This document shows, in pieces, positions 1 to 9,173 of a stretch of DNA of 64,000 nt. The stretch is from Oscillospiraceae bacterium (GTDB lineage Bacteria > Bacillota > Clostridia > Saccharofermentanales > Saccharofermentanaceae): NCBI GenBank assembly GCA_902782125.1, contig CACZMA010000004.1, positions 310,001 to 374,000 of the forward strand. Reading direction: 5' to 3'. A program made the position numbers and the translations under genes. Each line of letters starts with the position of its first letter. Position 1 is the stretch's first letter. A model generated the notes under the pieces. It saw only the letters and a list, made by a program, of their open reading frames with translations. It was not told the DNA's origin and made no database searches.

Positions 1-1
1 C

Positions 2-1132
2 GCGACAGTCGTTCCAGGTCTTGTTGACATGCACTGCCACCTAAGAGAACCCGGATTTGAGTACAAGGAGACGATCGCCACCGGTACTGCAAGCGCTGCC
101 AAGGGCGGATATACCAGCATCTGCCCGATGCCCAACACCAAGCCGGTCGCAGACAATGCTGCAGTTATCAGCGGCATCCTTAAGAAAGCAAATGAAGCCG
201 GCAACTGCCGTGTATATCCCATAGGAGCTGCTACAAAAGGCATAGACGGTGAGCAGATCTCTGAGATGGGACTTATGAAGGAAGCAGGTATCGTAGCCGT
301 ATCTGACGACGGACATCCCATCAAGAACGCCGGTATCATGAGGAAAGTCATGGAGTATTCTTCAGACTTCAACCTTCCGGTCCTGAATCACTGCGAGGAT
401 AAATCATTGTCCGAAGGTGCGATGAATGAAGGTGATGTCTCAACCGAGATAGGTATCAGAGGCATCCCGACTGCAGCAGAGGACATTATGATCGCAAGAG
501 ACATAATCCTTTCCGAATATCTTGATATCCCCGTACATATCTGCCACGTCAGCACAAAGGGCGGCGTCAGGATGATAAGGGATGCCAAGGCAAGAGGGGT
601 AAAGGTCACCTGCGAGACATGTCCGCACTATTTTACGCTTACGGATAAATGCTGCGAGACATATGATACAAACTTCAAGATGCACCCTCCGCTCCGTACG
701 GAAGAACACAAGCAGGCAATAATCGAAGGTATCAAGGACGGAACAATCGACGTTATAGCGACAGACAATGCGCCCCACCACCAGGATGAGAAGGATTGCG
801 AGTTTGCAGTTGCCTTAAATGGAATTCTGGGGTTTGAGACTGCGTTCGCTTTGGGGTACACTTATCTTGTAAAAACAGGTGAGATTACTCTCGAGAGACT
901 GATTGAGCTTATGTGCTTCGCACCCTCAAGGATCCTGAATCTCGGAAGAGGAAGCCTTGAAGAGGGCGCGGATGCCGATCTTGCAGCATTTGATCTCGAT
1001 AACGAGTTCACTTATGACAAGAATACGTGTCTGTCCAAATCAAGGAACACACCGTATGACGGTTGGAAGCTTTACGGCGACACAGTATTAACGATAATGG
1101 GAGGTAAGACGACTTATGAGAAACTTCAGTGA
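2..1132 (+). CDS. pyrC: Dihydroorotase (5' end outside window)
   Basis: Zinc-dependent cytoplasmic enzyme of de novo pyrimidine synthesis that cyclises N-carbamoyl-aspartate to dihydroorotate. The frame is open to the left edge, so the N-terminus is missing. The ATG at 29 is internal, because the codons before it (PGLVD) belong to the family signature that continues into DMHCHLREPG. Other visible metal and active-site pieces are LNHCED, HICHVST and the Asp-containing ATDNAPHH. The stop overlaps the start of pyrF by 17 bases, so this is the first visible member of a pyr operon whose promoter and any attenuator lie outside the window. Confidence 0.96.
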   Translation, partial: ATVVPGLVDMHCHLREPGFEYKETIATGTASAAKGGYTSICPMPNTKPVADNAAVISGILKKANEAGNCRVYPIGAATKGIDGEQISEMGLMKEAGIVAVSDDGHPIKNAGIMRKVMEYSSDFNLPVLNHCEDKSLSEGAMNEGDVSTEIGIRGIPTAAEDIMIARDIILSEYLDIPVHICHVSTKGGVRMIRDAKARGVKVTCETCPHYFTLTDKCCETYDTNFKMHPPLRTEEHKQAIIEGIKDGTIDVIATDNAPHHQDEKDCEFAVALNGILGFETAFALGYTYLVKTGEITLERLIELMCFAPSRILNLGRGSLEEGADADLAAFDLDNEFTYDKNTCLSKSRNTPYDGWKLYGDTVLTIMGGKTTYEKLQ

Positions 1133-2066
1133 TGCCCTTGTAAGAAGGATCGCAGAATTAGACAACCCCACTGTATTGGGTCTTGATCCGAAGCTGGATT
1201 ACGTTCCGCAGTTCATTAAGGACCACTCAGAGTCGATCTTCCCTGATGAGCCCCTTAAAGCAACGGCAAAGGCTCTCTGGCTCTTCAACAAGGCTCTTAT
1301 CGATTCCACATGCGATATCATACCTGCCATCAAGGTCCAGTACGCATACTATGAGATGTATGGTTCTGAAGCACTCAAGACTCTTGCTCTTACGATCAGA
1401 TACGCCCAGAAGAAAGGCATGCTCGTCATCGCTGATGCCAAGAGAAATGACATAGGTCCTTCAGCTGAAGCATATGCGAAGTCCATCATCGGAGCAACAG
1501 AGCTTCTTATGGATCAGAGATTCAAGGTTTACGGAGCAGATGCCGTTACTGTCAATGCCTATCTCGGAATCGACGGCGTTAAGCCTTTCCTTGCAAACTG
1601 CAAGGAATACGGTGCAGGCATCTTCTGCCTGGTCAAGACATCCAATCCTTCATCTTCCGACTTCCAGGAACTTGAACTTGCTGACGGACGCAAGGTGTAT
1701 GAGGCCGTTGCAGATAAGGTCAATGAGTGGGGAATGGATTATATAGGTGAAGAAGGTTTCTCGGCTGTAGGCGCTGTTGTAGGTGCCACATATCCCGAAG
1801 AAGCAGTAGCCATCCGTAAGAGACTTCCCAAGGCATTCATCCTCATTCCCGGTTACGGTGCTCAGGGTGCAGGTGCCGATGAAGCTGTTGCATCATTCAC
1901 AGAAGACGGAAAGGGCGGTATCGTTAATGCTTCCAGAAGTCTCATGTGCGCTTGGACAAAGCGTGATGACCTGAAGCCTGAAGATTTTGCTCAGGCAACA
2001 AGAGACGAAGCAATCGACATGAGAGACAAGCTTAAGGCAGCTCTCATCAACCGTAAGTATATCTGA
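1116..2066 (+). CDS. pyrF: Orotidine 5'-phosphate decarboxylase, long form
   Basis: Last step of UMP synthesis: decarboxylates OMP. At 316 residues it is the longer OMP decarboxylase subfamily (about 270-310 residues) rather than the roughly 240-residue Bacillus type. The N-terminal LGLDPK and the catalytic DAKRNDIG segment are visible, as is the phosphate-binding end (IPGYGAQG, then GIVNASR). GGGAGG about 10 bases upstream, inside the end of pyrC, supports the ATG at 1116. It is followed five bases later by pyrK. Confidence 0.96.
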   Translation: MRNFSDALVRRIAELDNPTVLGLDPKLDYVPQFIKDHSESIFPDEPLKATAKALWLFNKALIDSTCDIIPAIKVQYAYYEMYGSEALKTLALTIRYAQKKGMLVIADAKRNDIGPSAEAYAKSIIGATELLMDQRFKVYGADAVTVNAYLGIDGVKPFLANCKEYGAGIFCLVKTSNPSSSDFQELELADGRKVYEAVADKVNEWGMDYIGEEGFSAVGAVVGATYPEEAVAIRKRLPKAFILIPGYGAQGAGADEAVASFTEDGKGGIVNASRSLMCAWTKRDDLKPEDFAQATRDEAIDMRDKLKAALINRKYI

Positions 2067-2071
2067 GGCAA

Positions 2072-2839
2072 ATGACACAAAAGAAAGAATACACATGTAA
2101 GGTCGTCTCCAAAGAGTTCCTGACTCCGGATACGGCTTATATAGGAATCGATTGTCCGGAGGCGGCTTCTTCTGCCGTCCCCGGTCAGTTTGTTAATATC
2201 TCCTGCTCGAAGTTCCTTAAGCGTCCTTTTGGAGTAGCTTCCGTCAGTGATGACGGCAAAGTTCTCTATGTTGGCATTAAGGTAGTAGGCAAGGGTACAG
2301 AAGAACTCTCAGGGATCGAAGCAGGCACGGAGATATCGATGCTTGCTCCACTGGGCAACGGCTTTGATCTTGAATCTTATGATTCATACATACTCGTCAG
2401 CGGCGGAACCGGAGTGTTCCCTGTCAACTTTACTTACGAGACACTTAAGGTTTCAGGCAAGAAGGTTACAGTCGTTCAGGGATTCAGGAATGCATCCCAG
2501 GTCATCCTGAACGATCCGTCATTCATTCTTACGACCGATGAAGGTGACGCCGGTATCAAAGGCACCTGTATCGCAGGTCTTGATACCATCGATCTTAACG
2601 ATCATCCGAACGCTGCCGTCCTTTGTGTCGGACCCAAGCCGATGATGAAGGCAACCGGTGAGTGGGCAGAATCTCACGGACTTAAGTGCTTTGTATCAAT
2701 GGAACAGAGAATGGGATGCGGTATAGGCATCTGCCTTTGCTGCACGGTAAAGACAAAAGCTGATAACGAAGACGGTTATTACAATAAGAGGTGCTGCAAG
2801 GACGGCCCCGTATTTGATTATGCGGAGGTGATCTGGTGA
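2072..2839 (+). CDS. pyrK: Dihydroorotate dehydrogenase B, electron transfer subunit
   Basis: FAD and [2Fe-2S] subunit that passes electrons from dihydroorotate, via PyrD, to NAD+. The N-terminal half is a ferredoxin-reductase-like FAD domain (FLKRPFGVAS is the flavin-binding region). The middle has the NAD-binding segment LVSGGTGVFP. The C-terminus carries the cysteine cluster for the iron-sulfur centre (MGCGIGICLCC, then KRCCKDGPVF). At 255 residues it is full length. GAGG lies just before the ATG. The last four bases (GTGA) are shared with the GTG start of pyrD, which fits the fixed PyrK:PyrD stoichiometry. Confidence 0.96.
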   Translation: MTQKKEYTCKVVSKEFLTPDTAYIGIDCPEAASSAVPGQFVNISCSKFLKRPFGVASVSDDGKVLYVGIKVVGKGTEELSGIEAGTEISMLAPLGNGFDLESYDSYILVSGGTGVFPVNFTYETLKVSGKKVTVVQGFRNASQVILNDPSFILTTDEGDAGIKGTCIAGLDTIDLNDHPNAAVLCVGPKPMMKATGEWAESHGLKCFVSMEQRMGCGIGICLCCTVKTKADNEDGYYNKRCCKDGPVFDYAEVIW

Positions 2840-3750
2840 GCGCTATATCCGTAAAAGTAGGACAGCTTGATCTTAAGAGCCCCTTGATCCTTGCTTCAGG
2901 AACTTGTAACTTCGGTCACGAACTGTCTGAATATTATGACCTGTCAGTTCTTGGCGGCATCTCATCAAAGGGACTTACAATTAAGCCCAGAGCGGGCAAT
3001 CCCGGTGTGAGAGTCGCTGAATGCAGGGCAGGCATGCTCAATTCCGTAGGTCTTCAGAACCCCGGTGTTGATTACTTTATCGCGAATGATCTGGAATACA
3101 TGACCGGTCTCGGCTGCCGCGTAATAGTTAATGTCGCAGGACACAGCGAGGATGATTACATCGCCATGGTAACCAAGCTTGCTCCTTATAAGGACAAGAT
3201 AGATGCTCTTGAGATCAACCTGTCATGTCCCAATGTAAAATCAGGCTGCATGTCCATAGGAACAGATCCTCATGAGATCGAGAAGATCACTTCGCTTCTC
3301 AGATCTCTTACCGATATCCCTCTGTGGATCAAGCTGACTCCTAATGTCACCGATATCAAGTCATGCGCGCTTGCTGCGCAGAAGGGCGGAGCTGATGCTG
3401 TCGTTCTTATCAATACGATGCTTGGAATGGCAGTGGATATCAGGACCAGAAGACCTGTTCTCACAAACAACACCGGAGGATATTCCGGTCCTGCTATAAA
3501 GCCCGTTGCAATAAGAATGGTATCTGAATGTTATCAGGTGCTCAGCATTCCCATCATTGGCTGCGGAGGTATCGAATGTGCTGATGATGTGCTCGAGTTC
3601 ATGATAGCCGGCGCATCTGCAGTTGAGATAGGTACGGCAAGTCTTGTTCATCCTGCATGTCCCGTGGACATTACTGCAGACCTTAACAAGTATTGCGAAG
3701 ACAATTCGATCGAACTTAAAGATCTTACCGGAACGCTTCAGCTCTGGTAA
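2836..3750 (+). CDS. pyrD: Dihydroorotate dehydrogenase B, catalytic subunit
   Basis: FMN-dependent oxidation of dihydroorotate to orotate; class 1B, as shown by the adjacent pyrK. It starts with GTG at 2836, with GGAGGTG seven bases upstream; the GTGA overlap with pyrK makes the start clear. Family marks are LASGTCNFG near the N-terminus, the active-site region LEINLSCPNVKSG with the class 1 catalytic cysteine, INTMLGMAVD, and the FMN phosphate-binding segment IIGCGGI followed by AGASAVEIGTA. 304 residues, full length. Confidence 0.97.
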   Translation: MSAISVKVGQLDLKSPLILASGTCNFGHELSEYYDLSVLGGISSKGLTIKPRAGNPGVRVAECRAGMLNSVGLQNPGVDYFIANDLEYMTGLGCRVIVNVAGHSEDDYIAMVTKLAPYKDKIDALEINLSCPNVKSGCMSIGTDPHEIEKITSLLRSLTDIPLWIKLTPNVTDIKSCALAAQKGGADAVVLINTMLGMAVDIRTRRPVLTNNTGGYSGPAIKPVAIRMVSECYQVLSIPIIGCGGIECADDVLEFMIAGASAVEIGTASLVHPACPVDITADLNKYCEDNSIELKDLTGTLQLW

Positions 3751-3763
3751 GCAGGGAGGATAT

Positions 3764-4612
3764 ATGACAGATAAGATAGTACAGGCTTTATTCGACACAA
3801 AGGCAATAAGGGTAGCCCCTGCCGAGACACCTTTCTGGTACACATCAGGAAGACTCGGACCATTCTTCATCAACACACACTTTCTTCTTGAAAATGAGGC
3901 TGCCGCAGGTGAAGTCTTAAAGAGGATCGAGAGCTCAATCTCCAAGGATAAGCTCGAAGCACCTTCGGAGATCTTCGACATGCTCCTTGCTTACTATAAC
4001 AAGGGCGGTACGTTCAAGATGACAATGGATCTTCTTGCCGGGATGGCTTCAAAACTTGATTTTGATTACATCTCAGGCGGTGAGAGAAGAGACTTCTTCT
4101 TCTCGATGCTTCCTGCATATCTGCTCGGCAAACCGCATCTTACCATCTATAAGGATATGACATTCACTTATAATGAGGACCTTACAAAGACAGGCATCGT
4201 ACCTGCTGACCTTAACGGGAAGAAGGCGCTTCATATTGCAGATCTTGTTACCGAGGCCTCAAGCTATGAGAGAGCATGGATACCGGTCATCAGAGGTATC
4301 GGTTCGGACATAACTGATACTCTTGCCGTAGTTGACAGGGATCAGGGCGGAAGACAGGTCCTCAAGAACCTTGGTGTTGAGCTTCAGACGATTACTATTA
4401 TCGGCAAAGATATTTTCGAGGAAGCGCAAAAGAATGGTACTATAAATGAGGCACAGAAAGAACTCGTCCTTAAGTTCCTGGCATCGCCTTCGGAATATAT
4501 GGATGAATTCCTGGCCGAGCACCCGAGCTTTATCGATGAACAGATCGCTCTGGGCGGCAAGACGGCAGAGCGCGCTAATCTCGCAATAGAGAAAGGATAT
4601 GCAAAAAGATGA
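3764..4612 (+). CDS. pyrE: Orotate phosphoribosyltransferase, long variant
   Basis: Predicted to join orotate and PRPP to give OMP; it fills the one missing step in this pyr operon. The start is ATG 3764 behind GGGAGGA, although the frame is open further upstream inside pyrD. 282 residues is longer than the usual roughly 210. FWYTSGRLGPFFINTHF (residues 24-40) matches the N-terminal OPRT signature and VVDRDQGG (189-196) the C-terminal one. The PRPP loop at 157-167 reads LHIADLVTEAS: the first of the usual two acidic residues is Ala. The 70-residue C-terminal extension is not found in E. coli PyrE. A standard clostridial sub-family is the simplest reading. Confidence 0.85.
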   Translation: MTDKIVQALFDTKAIRVAPAETPFWYTSGRLGPFFINTHFLLENEAAAGEVLKRIESSISKDKLEAPSEIFDMLLAYYNKGGTFKMTMDLLAGMASKLDFDYISGGERRDFFFSMLPAYLLGKPHLTIYKDMTFTYNEDLTKTGIVPADLNGKKALHIADLVTEASSYERAWIPVIRGIGSDITDTLAVVDRDQGGRQVLKNLGVELQTITIIGKDIFEEAQKNGTINEAQKELVLKFLASPSEYMDEFLAEHPSFIDEQIALGGKTAERANLAIEKGYAKR

Positions 4613-6321
4613 GTAAAGATCCCTATGCAAATCTGTACGAAGTAACCGAAGTCCATGACTTAAGAGACGTTATCAAGAAGCGTGTCAAAGAGTTCCCCGG
4701 CAACCCCGTATTCCTCGTAAAAGAGAAGAAGGGCGGAGAATATGTCCCTGTCTCGACAGAGAAGTATGACCACGATATCGATTCGCTCGGTACGTATTTC
4801 CTTAACACCGTCCAGAAGGGTGCCAGAATTGCCATTTTCGCGGAGACAAGATACGAATGGTATGTAACGTATCTGGCAACGACAAACGGCACAGGCTGCG
4901 TCGTACCGCTTGATAAAGAGCTTCCCGTCGAAGATATCGAGAACATGCTCGAGAGGGCAGAGGTGGATATCGTTGTATTTTCCAAGTCCAAGAAGGACAT
5001 CATTGATGCTGTTTACGGCAAGGTCGCTTCCGTTAAGCATTACATCTGCATGGACGAGACCAAGGATGAGAGATTCCTTTATTTCTATGATTGTCTCAAA
5101 CAAGGCGAGGATAAGCTCGCTGCAGGAGACAAGGTCTTCACAGAAGCTACGATCGATCCTGAGGAGATGACGATACTTCTGTTTACTTCCGGTACAACGG
5201 CAAAATCCAAGGCAGTTATGCTCTGCCAGAGGAACATCTGCAAGAACCTCATGTCGATGTTCTCCATGCTCTATATAGACAGGAACGACGTATGGCTATC
5301 AGTACTGCCTCTGCATCACACATATGAGTGCACATGCGGCTTCCTGGGTCAGGTCTACAGAGGAACGACAGTTGCCATCTGCGAAGGACTCAGATATATC
5401 CAGCAGAACCTTCAGGAGGCAAAGCCTACGGCTATCCTCATGGTACCTATCATGCTCGAGCTCTTCTATAAGAAGATCATGAAGCAGGTCAACAGTGATC
5501 CCAAGACCGCCGCTAAACTTAAGAAGGGCATCAAGATAGCGAATGCTCTGCATCTCAGCAATAAGATGCGTAAGAAGCTGTTCAAGCAGATCCACGATGT
5601 ATTCGGCGGCAGGATGAGACTCATCATCCTGGGCGGTGCTCCGGTCAATCCCGAAGTCCTCAAGTTCTTCCAGGATGTCGGATTCTTATGCGTACAGGGT
5701 TACGGCCTTACAGAGTGTGCACCTATCCTCGCACTGAACCGTGATGTGGCATTTAAGAACGAAGCAGCAGGTCTGCCGCTTCCCGGATGCACGGTTAAGA
5801 TCCTGAATCCGGATTCCGACGGCATCGGCGAGTTCATCTCCAAGGGTGACAACAACTTCCTCGGTTACTACAAAGATCCCGAGAATACCGCTGCTGCGCT
5901 TGACGAAGAAGGTTATTATCACACGGGCGACCTGGGTTATATCGATAAGGACGGTTTCTGTATAATTACCGGCCGTAAAAAGAATGTTATAATTGCCAAG
6001 AACGGTAAGAACGTTTTCCCTGAGGAGATCGAGTACCTTCTGTCACTTTCTCCTTATGTCGCTGAATCTGTCGTCTCAGGCGTTGAAGACGAAGTAAAGA
6101 ACGATATCGTTATTACCGCTACGATCTTCCCGGACCTCGAGGAAGTCAAGGCTAAGCTCGGCACTGAAGATGATCCTACAGAAGAACAGATTGAAGAGAT
6201 CCTGAAGCAGGTAGTAGCTGATACCAACGAGAGGCTCGAGAACTACAAAAAGATCAAGAAGACAGTCCTTCGTATGACTGAATTCGAGAAGAATACGTCA
6301 AAGAAGATAAAGAGATATTGA
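4609..6321 (+). CDS. AMP-forming long-chain acyl-CoA synthetase
   Basis: Activates a fatty acid to acyl-AMP and then acyl-CoA; probably soluble or peripheral to the membrane. All ANL-superfamily motifs are present: LLFTSGTTAKSK (P-loop-like), GYGLTECAP, YHTGDLGYID and the hinge/lysine region GRKKNVIIAKNGKNVFPEEIE. The 570 residues contain no membrane segment. It overlaps pyrE by four bases (ATGA), which makes it translationally coupled to pyrimidine genes, an unexpected partner. The substrate chain length cannot be read from the sequence. The hairpin at 6347-6379 ends the unit. Confidence 0.9.
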   Translation: MSKDPYANLYEVTEVHDLRDVIKKRVKEFPGNPVFLVKEKKGGEYVPVSTEKYDHDIDSLGTYFLNTVQKGARIAIFAETRYEWYVTYLATTNGTGCVVPLDKELPVEDIENMLERAEVDIVVFSKSKKDIIDAVYGKVASVKHYICMDETKDERFLYFYDCLKQGEDKLAAGDKVFTEATIDPEEMTILLFTSGTTAKSKAVMLCQRNICKNLMSMFSMLYIDRNDVWLSVLPLHHTYECTCGFLGQVYRGTTVAICEGLRYIQQNLQEAKPTAILMVPIMLELFYKKIMKQVNSDPKTAAKLKKGIKIANALHLSNKMRKKLFKQIHDVFGGRMRLIILGGAPVNPEVLKFFQDVGFLCVQGYGLTECAPILALNRDVAFKNEAAGLPLPGCTVKILNPDSDGIGEFISKGDNNFLGYYKDPENTAAALDEEGYYHTGDLGYIDKDGFCIITGRKKNVIIAKNGKNVFPEEIEYLLSLSPYVAESVVSGVEDEVKNDIVITATIFPDLEEVKAKLGTEDDPTEEQIEEILKQVVADTNERLENYKKIKKTVLRMTEFEKNTSKKIKRY

Positions 6322-6346
6322 TTACGGTATTATTTTATCCGCATAG

Positions 6347-6383
6347 ACCTCTTATCCGATTTGACCATGGATAAGAGGTTTTT
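6347..6383 (+). terminator. Hairpin plus T5 ending the pyr unit and overlapping the tldD ribosome binding site
   Basis: A perfect 11-bp stem (6347-6357 with 6369-6379, 11-base loop) runs directly into TTTTT at 6379-6383, and the tldD ATG follows at 6384. It has the form of an intrinsic terminator for the upstream operon. The 3' arm also contains AAGAGG, the only Shine-Dalgarno candidate for tldD, so the same stem would hide that site in any read-through transcript. Confidence 0.75.
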
Positions 6384-7772
6384 ATGTTAAGTGACAATGA
6401 TGTACTGAAGATACTGGATGCGGCAATGTCCACCACAGCTGATTTTGCCGAGGTATTCCAGGAAGAGAAGAGCACCAAGACGGTCTCACTTCTTAACGGA
6501 CGCGTTATACGTGCAGGCACCGGATACAATTCCGGTACCGGTATCAGGCTTCTTGCAGGAACAAACTGCGTGTATGTCCATTCCAACGATAACGATATCG
6601 AATCGCTTCTTAAGCTGGCTCAGGAAGCTTCACACGCCATCAAAGGAATAAGCAGGGGAGAGATAGCAGATATCTCGCCGCTCATTCATACGTCGGCAAC
6701 GAATATAGATATCGATCCAATGAATGTTGCAAAAAGTGATACTGTCGGATATCTCCGCAACGCCTCCGAACACGCACTTGCCTATAATGGTCTGATCACT
6801 CAGGTCGCAGCAGGCTATGCGGCAACGGAGAGGCTCGTACGGATCACCAACACCCGCGGCGTCAACAAAGAAGACAGCACCAAGCGTATCAGACTGTCTT
6901 TCGAGACAGTTGCGACGAAAGGCAACGAGAAGCAGACCGGAAGGGTCGCTCCCGGTACCATGAGAGGTTATGAATTCATAAACGAGTACCCGCTCATCGA
7001 GAAGTCTGAAGAATGCTGCGAGACCGCTATGAGAATGGTTAATGCAGGCTATGCTCCTTCAGGCAAGATGGCTGTGGTCCTGGGCAACGGATTCGGCGGT
7101 GTTATCTTCCACGAAGCCTGCGGACATGCGCTTGAAGCTACTGCCGTAAGTATTAAGAATTCGTACTTTACCGACATGCTCGGCAAACAGATAGCATCTG
7201 AGGTCGTCAGTGCCAGAGACAATGCGAAGATCAAAGGGGAATGGGGTTCATACGAGACTGATGACGAAGGTAATGAATCCTCCGATCTTCTCCTTATCGA
7301 GAACGGCATACTTAAGAATTACCTTGTGGATGAATTAGGTGCCAGAAGAATGAACTGCAAGCCTACCGGCTGCTCCAGAAGACAGAATTATTCATATGCT
7401 CCTACATCCAGGATGAGCAACACATATATCTGTAACGGAGAATCTGATCCCAAAGACATCATCGCCAACACCGAATACGGTCTGTACTGCACGCAGATGG
7501 GCGGCGGATCTGTTGATACATCAACGGGTGACTTCAATTTTGCCGCCAACGAGGCGTTCATGATAAGAGACGGTAAGATCGCTGAACCCGTCAGAGGTGC
7601 TACTCTCATCGGTAAAGGCCAGGAGATCCTTAAGAATATCGATATGGTCGGTAATGATCTGGAGCTTTCCGCAGGAATGTGCGGTTCGCAGTCAGGCAAT
7701 GTCCCGGTTACTGTCGGACAGCCTACCATAAGAGTCTCGTCGATCCTTGTCGGCGGAAGAGATTCGGAATAA
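6384..7772 (+). CDS. tldD: TldD family metalloprotease subunit
   Basis: Zinc metalloprotease subunit that pairs with PmbA/TldE; the characterised pairs trim small peptides such as microcin B17 precursor and CcdA, with access limited to unfolded peptides. The zinc-binding HExxxH is HEACGH at residues 243-248, within GGVIFHEACGHALEA. 462 residues matches the family. Its partner pmbA follows after ten bases. No peptide substrate gene is visible nearby. The ribosome binding site is AAGAGG inside the terminator hairpin just upstream. Confidence 0.94.
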   Translation: MLSDNDVLKILDAAMSTTADFAEVFQEEKSTKTVSLLNGRVIRAGTGYNSGTGIRLLAGTNCVYVHSNDNDIESLLKLAQEASHAIKGISRGEIADISPLIHTSATNIDIDPMNVAKSDTVGYLRNASEHALAYNGLITQVAAGYAATERLVRITNTRGVNKEDSTKRIRLSFETVATKGNEKQTGRVAPGTMRGYEFINEYPLIEKSEECCETAMRMVNAGYAPSGKMAVVLGNGFGGVIFHEACGHALEATAVSIKNSYFTDMLGKQIASEVVSARDNAKIKGEWGSYETDDEGNESSDLLLIENGILKNYLVDELGARRMNCKPTGCSRRQNYSYAPTSRMSNTYICNGESDPKDIIANTEYGLYCTQMGGGSVDTSTGDFNFAANEAFMIRDGKIAEPVRGATLIGKGQEILKNIDMVGNDLELSAGMCGSQSGNVPVTVGQPTIRVSSILVGGRDSE

Positions 7773-7782
7773 GGAGGTCTTA

Positions 7783-9150
7783 ATGATGGATATCAAGATA
7801 GCAGAAGAATTCATGATCAAACTTATAGCTGAGGCTTCCAAATACGGATTTGAAGAATGTGAAGCAAGCTATTCTGACGACATAACGATGAGCGTGGAGA
7901 TACTCAAAGGAGAGGTCTCCAGCTACGAACAGAGCACATCCCAGGGAGTATCTTTCAGAGGACTCAAGAACGGCCAGATGGGCTACTGCGAGACTTCAAA
8001 GTTCGATGATGAAGCCGTAAGATACATGCTCGAATCAGCCTCCGAGAACTGCGAAGTGCTTAATGACGAAGACAGGGAATTCATCTACTGTGACGAGAAC
8101 AACAAGGATCTGTTCTTCTCACAGACGACCGAAGCATACAATAAGAACACATATAACAGATTCGCCGAATTGGGTCTTGCTCTCGAGAAAGCTATTCTGG
8201 CTCTCGACAGCAGGATTGAAGCCGTAGATTATCTGTCAATTGACTGTTCGAGAGGCCCGGTGCTCATCATCAACTCCAAGGGACTTCATTCATACAGGGA
8301 TTCCGACGGTGTGAGCATCTATGCAGGCTGCCGCGCTACCGATTCTGACGGCAGCATCAAGAGTGGCGGACATTACTGGATCGGCAACGACATCGATAAG
8401 TTTGACATGGATGCTTTCCTTGCAAAGCTCTCGGAGAACATCCTCGGCAAGATGGGGGCCAGATCCTGCGATTCAGGCACATATAAGGCTGTATTTACCA
8501 ACGAGGCATTCATGCAGTTCATGTCTGCTTTCCTGTCCAACACTTTTGCTACCGTAATGCAGAAGGGTTTATCGCTCCTTGCCGGACGAGAGGGCGAGAA
8601 GATAGCATCCGAATGTCTGACACTTAAGGACGTCCCCATGTACGAAGACGCCCTTACCAAGGTGCCGTTTGATGACGAGGGCGTGCTTACGACCGAGAAG
8701 GCCATCATAGATAAAGGCGTTTTCGCGACGGCCCTGTACAATCTTAAGAGTGCCAACAAAGCAGGAACGGCATCTACCGGCAACGGTTTCAAGTCCGGCA
8801 GCACTATCGGCGTGTCGCCCACAAATCTGCTGGTCGTTCCCGGTGAGAAGACTTTCGACGAGCTTTGTGCGGAAGCAGGGGAGGGCATCATCATCACGGA
8901 TCTGTCCGGCCTTCATGCAGGCGTTAATGCCATAAGCGGCGACTTCTCTCTTCTTTGCGAGGGATACCTAATCGAAAACGGCAAGAAGGGAAGACCGGTG
9001 GAACAGATCACTGCAGCAGGTAACTTTTATGAAATAATAAAGAATATTACTGCTGTCGGAAGTGATATAATTAATATTCCGGCCGGTATGGGCGAATTCT
9101 TTACGCCTTCGGTGCTGGTAAGCGAAGTTAATATTTCAGGTGAAGCCTGA
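7783..9150 (+). CDS. pmbA: PmbA/TldE family subunit
   Basis: Non-catalytic partner of TldD in a heterodimeric protease: same fold, no HExxxH. The frame is open from 7747, but AAGGAGG at 7771-7777 sits in front of tandem ATGs at 7783 and 7786, so translation starts at one of these (455 or 454 residues). The C-terminal half has the family region with SGLHAGVNAISGDFSLLCEGYLIENG. It lies ten bases after tldD, as usual for obligate partners. Confidence 0.92.
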   Translation: MMDIKIAEEFMIKLIAEASKYGFEECEASYSDDITMSVEILKGEVSSYEQSTSQGVSFRGLKNGQMGYCETSKFDDEAVRYMLESASENCEVLNDEDREFIYCDENNKDLFFSQTTEAYNKNTYNRFAELGLALEKAILALDSRIEAVDYLSIDCSRGPVLIINSKGLHSYRDSDGVSIYAGCRATDSDGSIKSGGHYWIGNDIDKFDMDAFLAKLSENILGKMGARSCDSGTYKAVFTNEAFMQFMSAFLSNTFATVMQKGLSLLAGREGEKIASECLTLKDVPMYEDALTKVPFDDEGVLTTEKAIIDKGVFATALYNLKSANKAGTASTGNGFKSGSTIGVSPTNLLVVPGEKTFDELCAEAGEGIIITDLSGLHAGVNAISGDFSLLCEGYLIENGKKGRPVEQITAAGNFYEIIKNITAVGSDIINIPAGMGEFFTPSVLVSEVNISGEA

Positions 9151-9173
9151 TCTTATTATAAAGGAGATACAAG

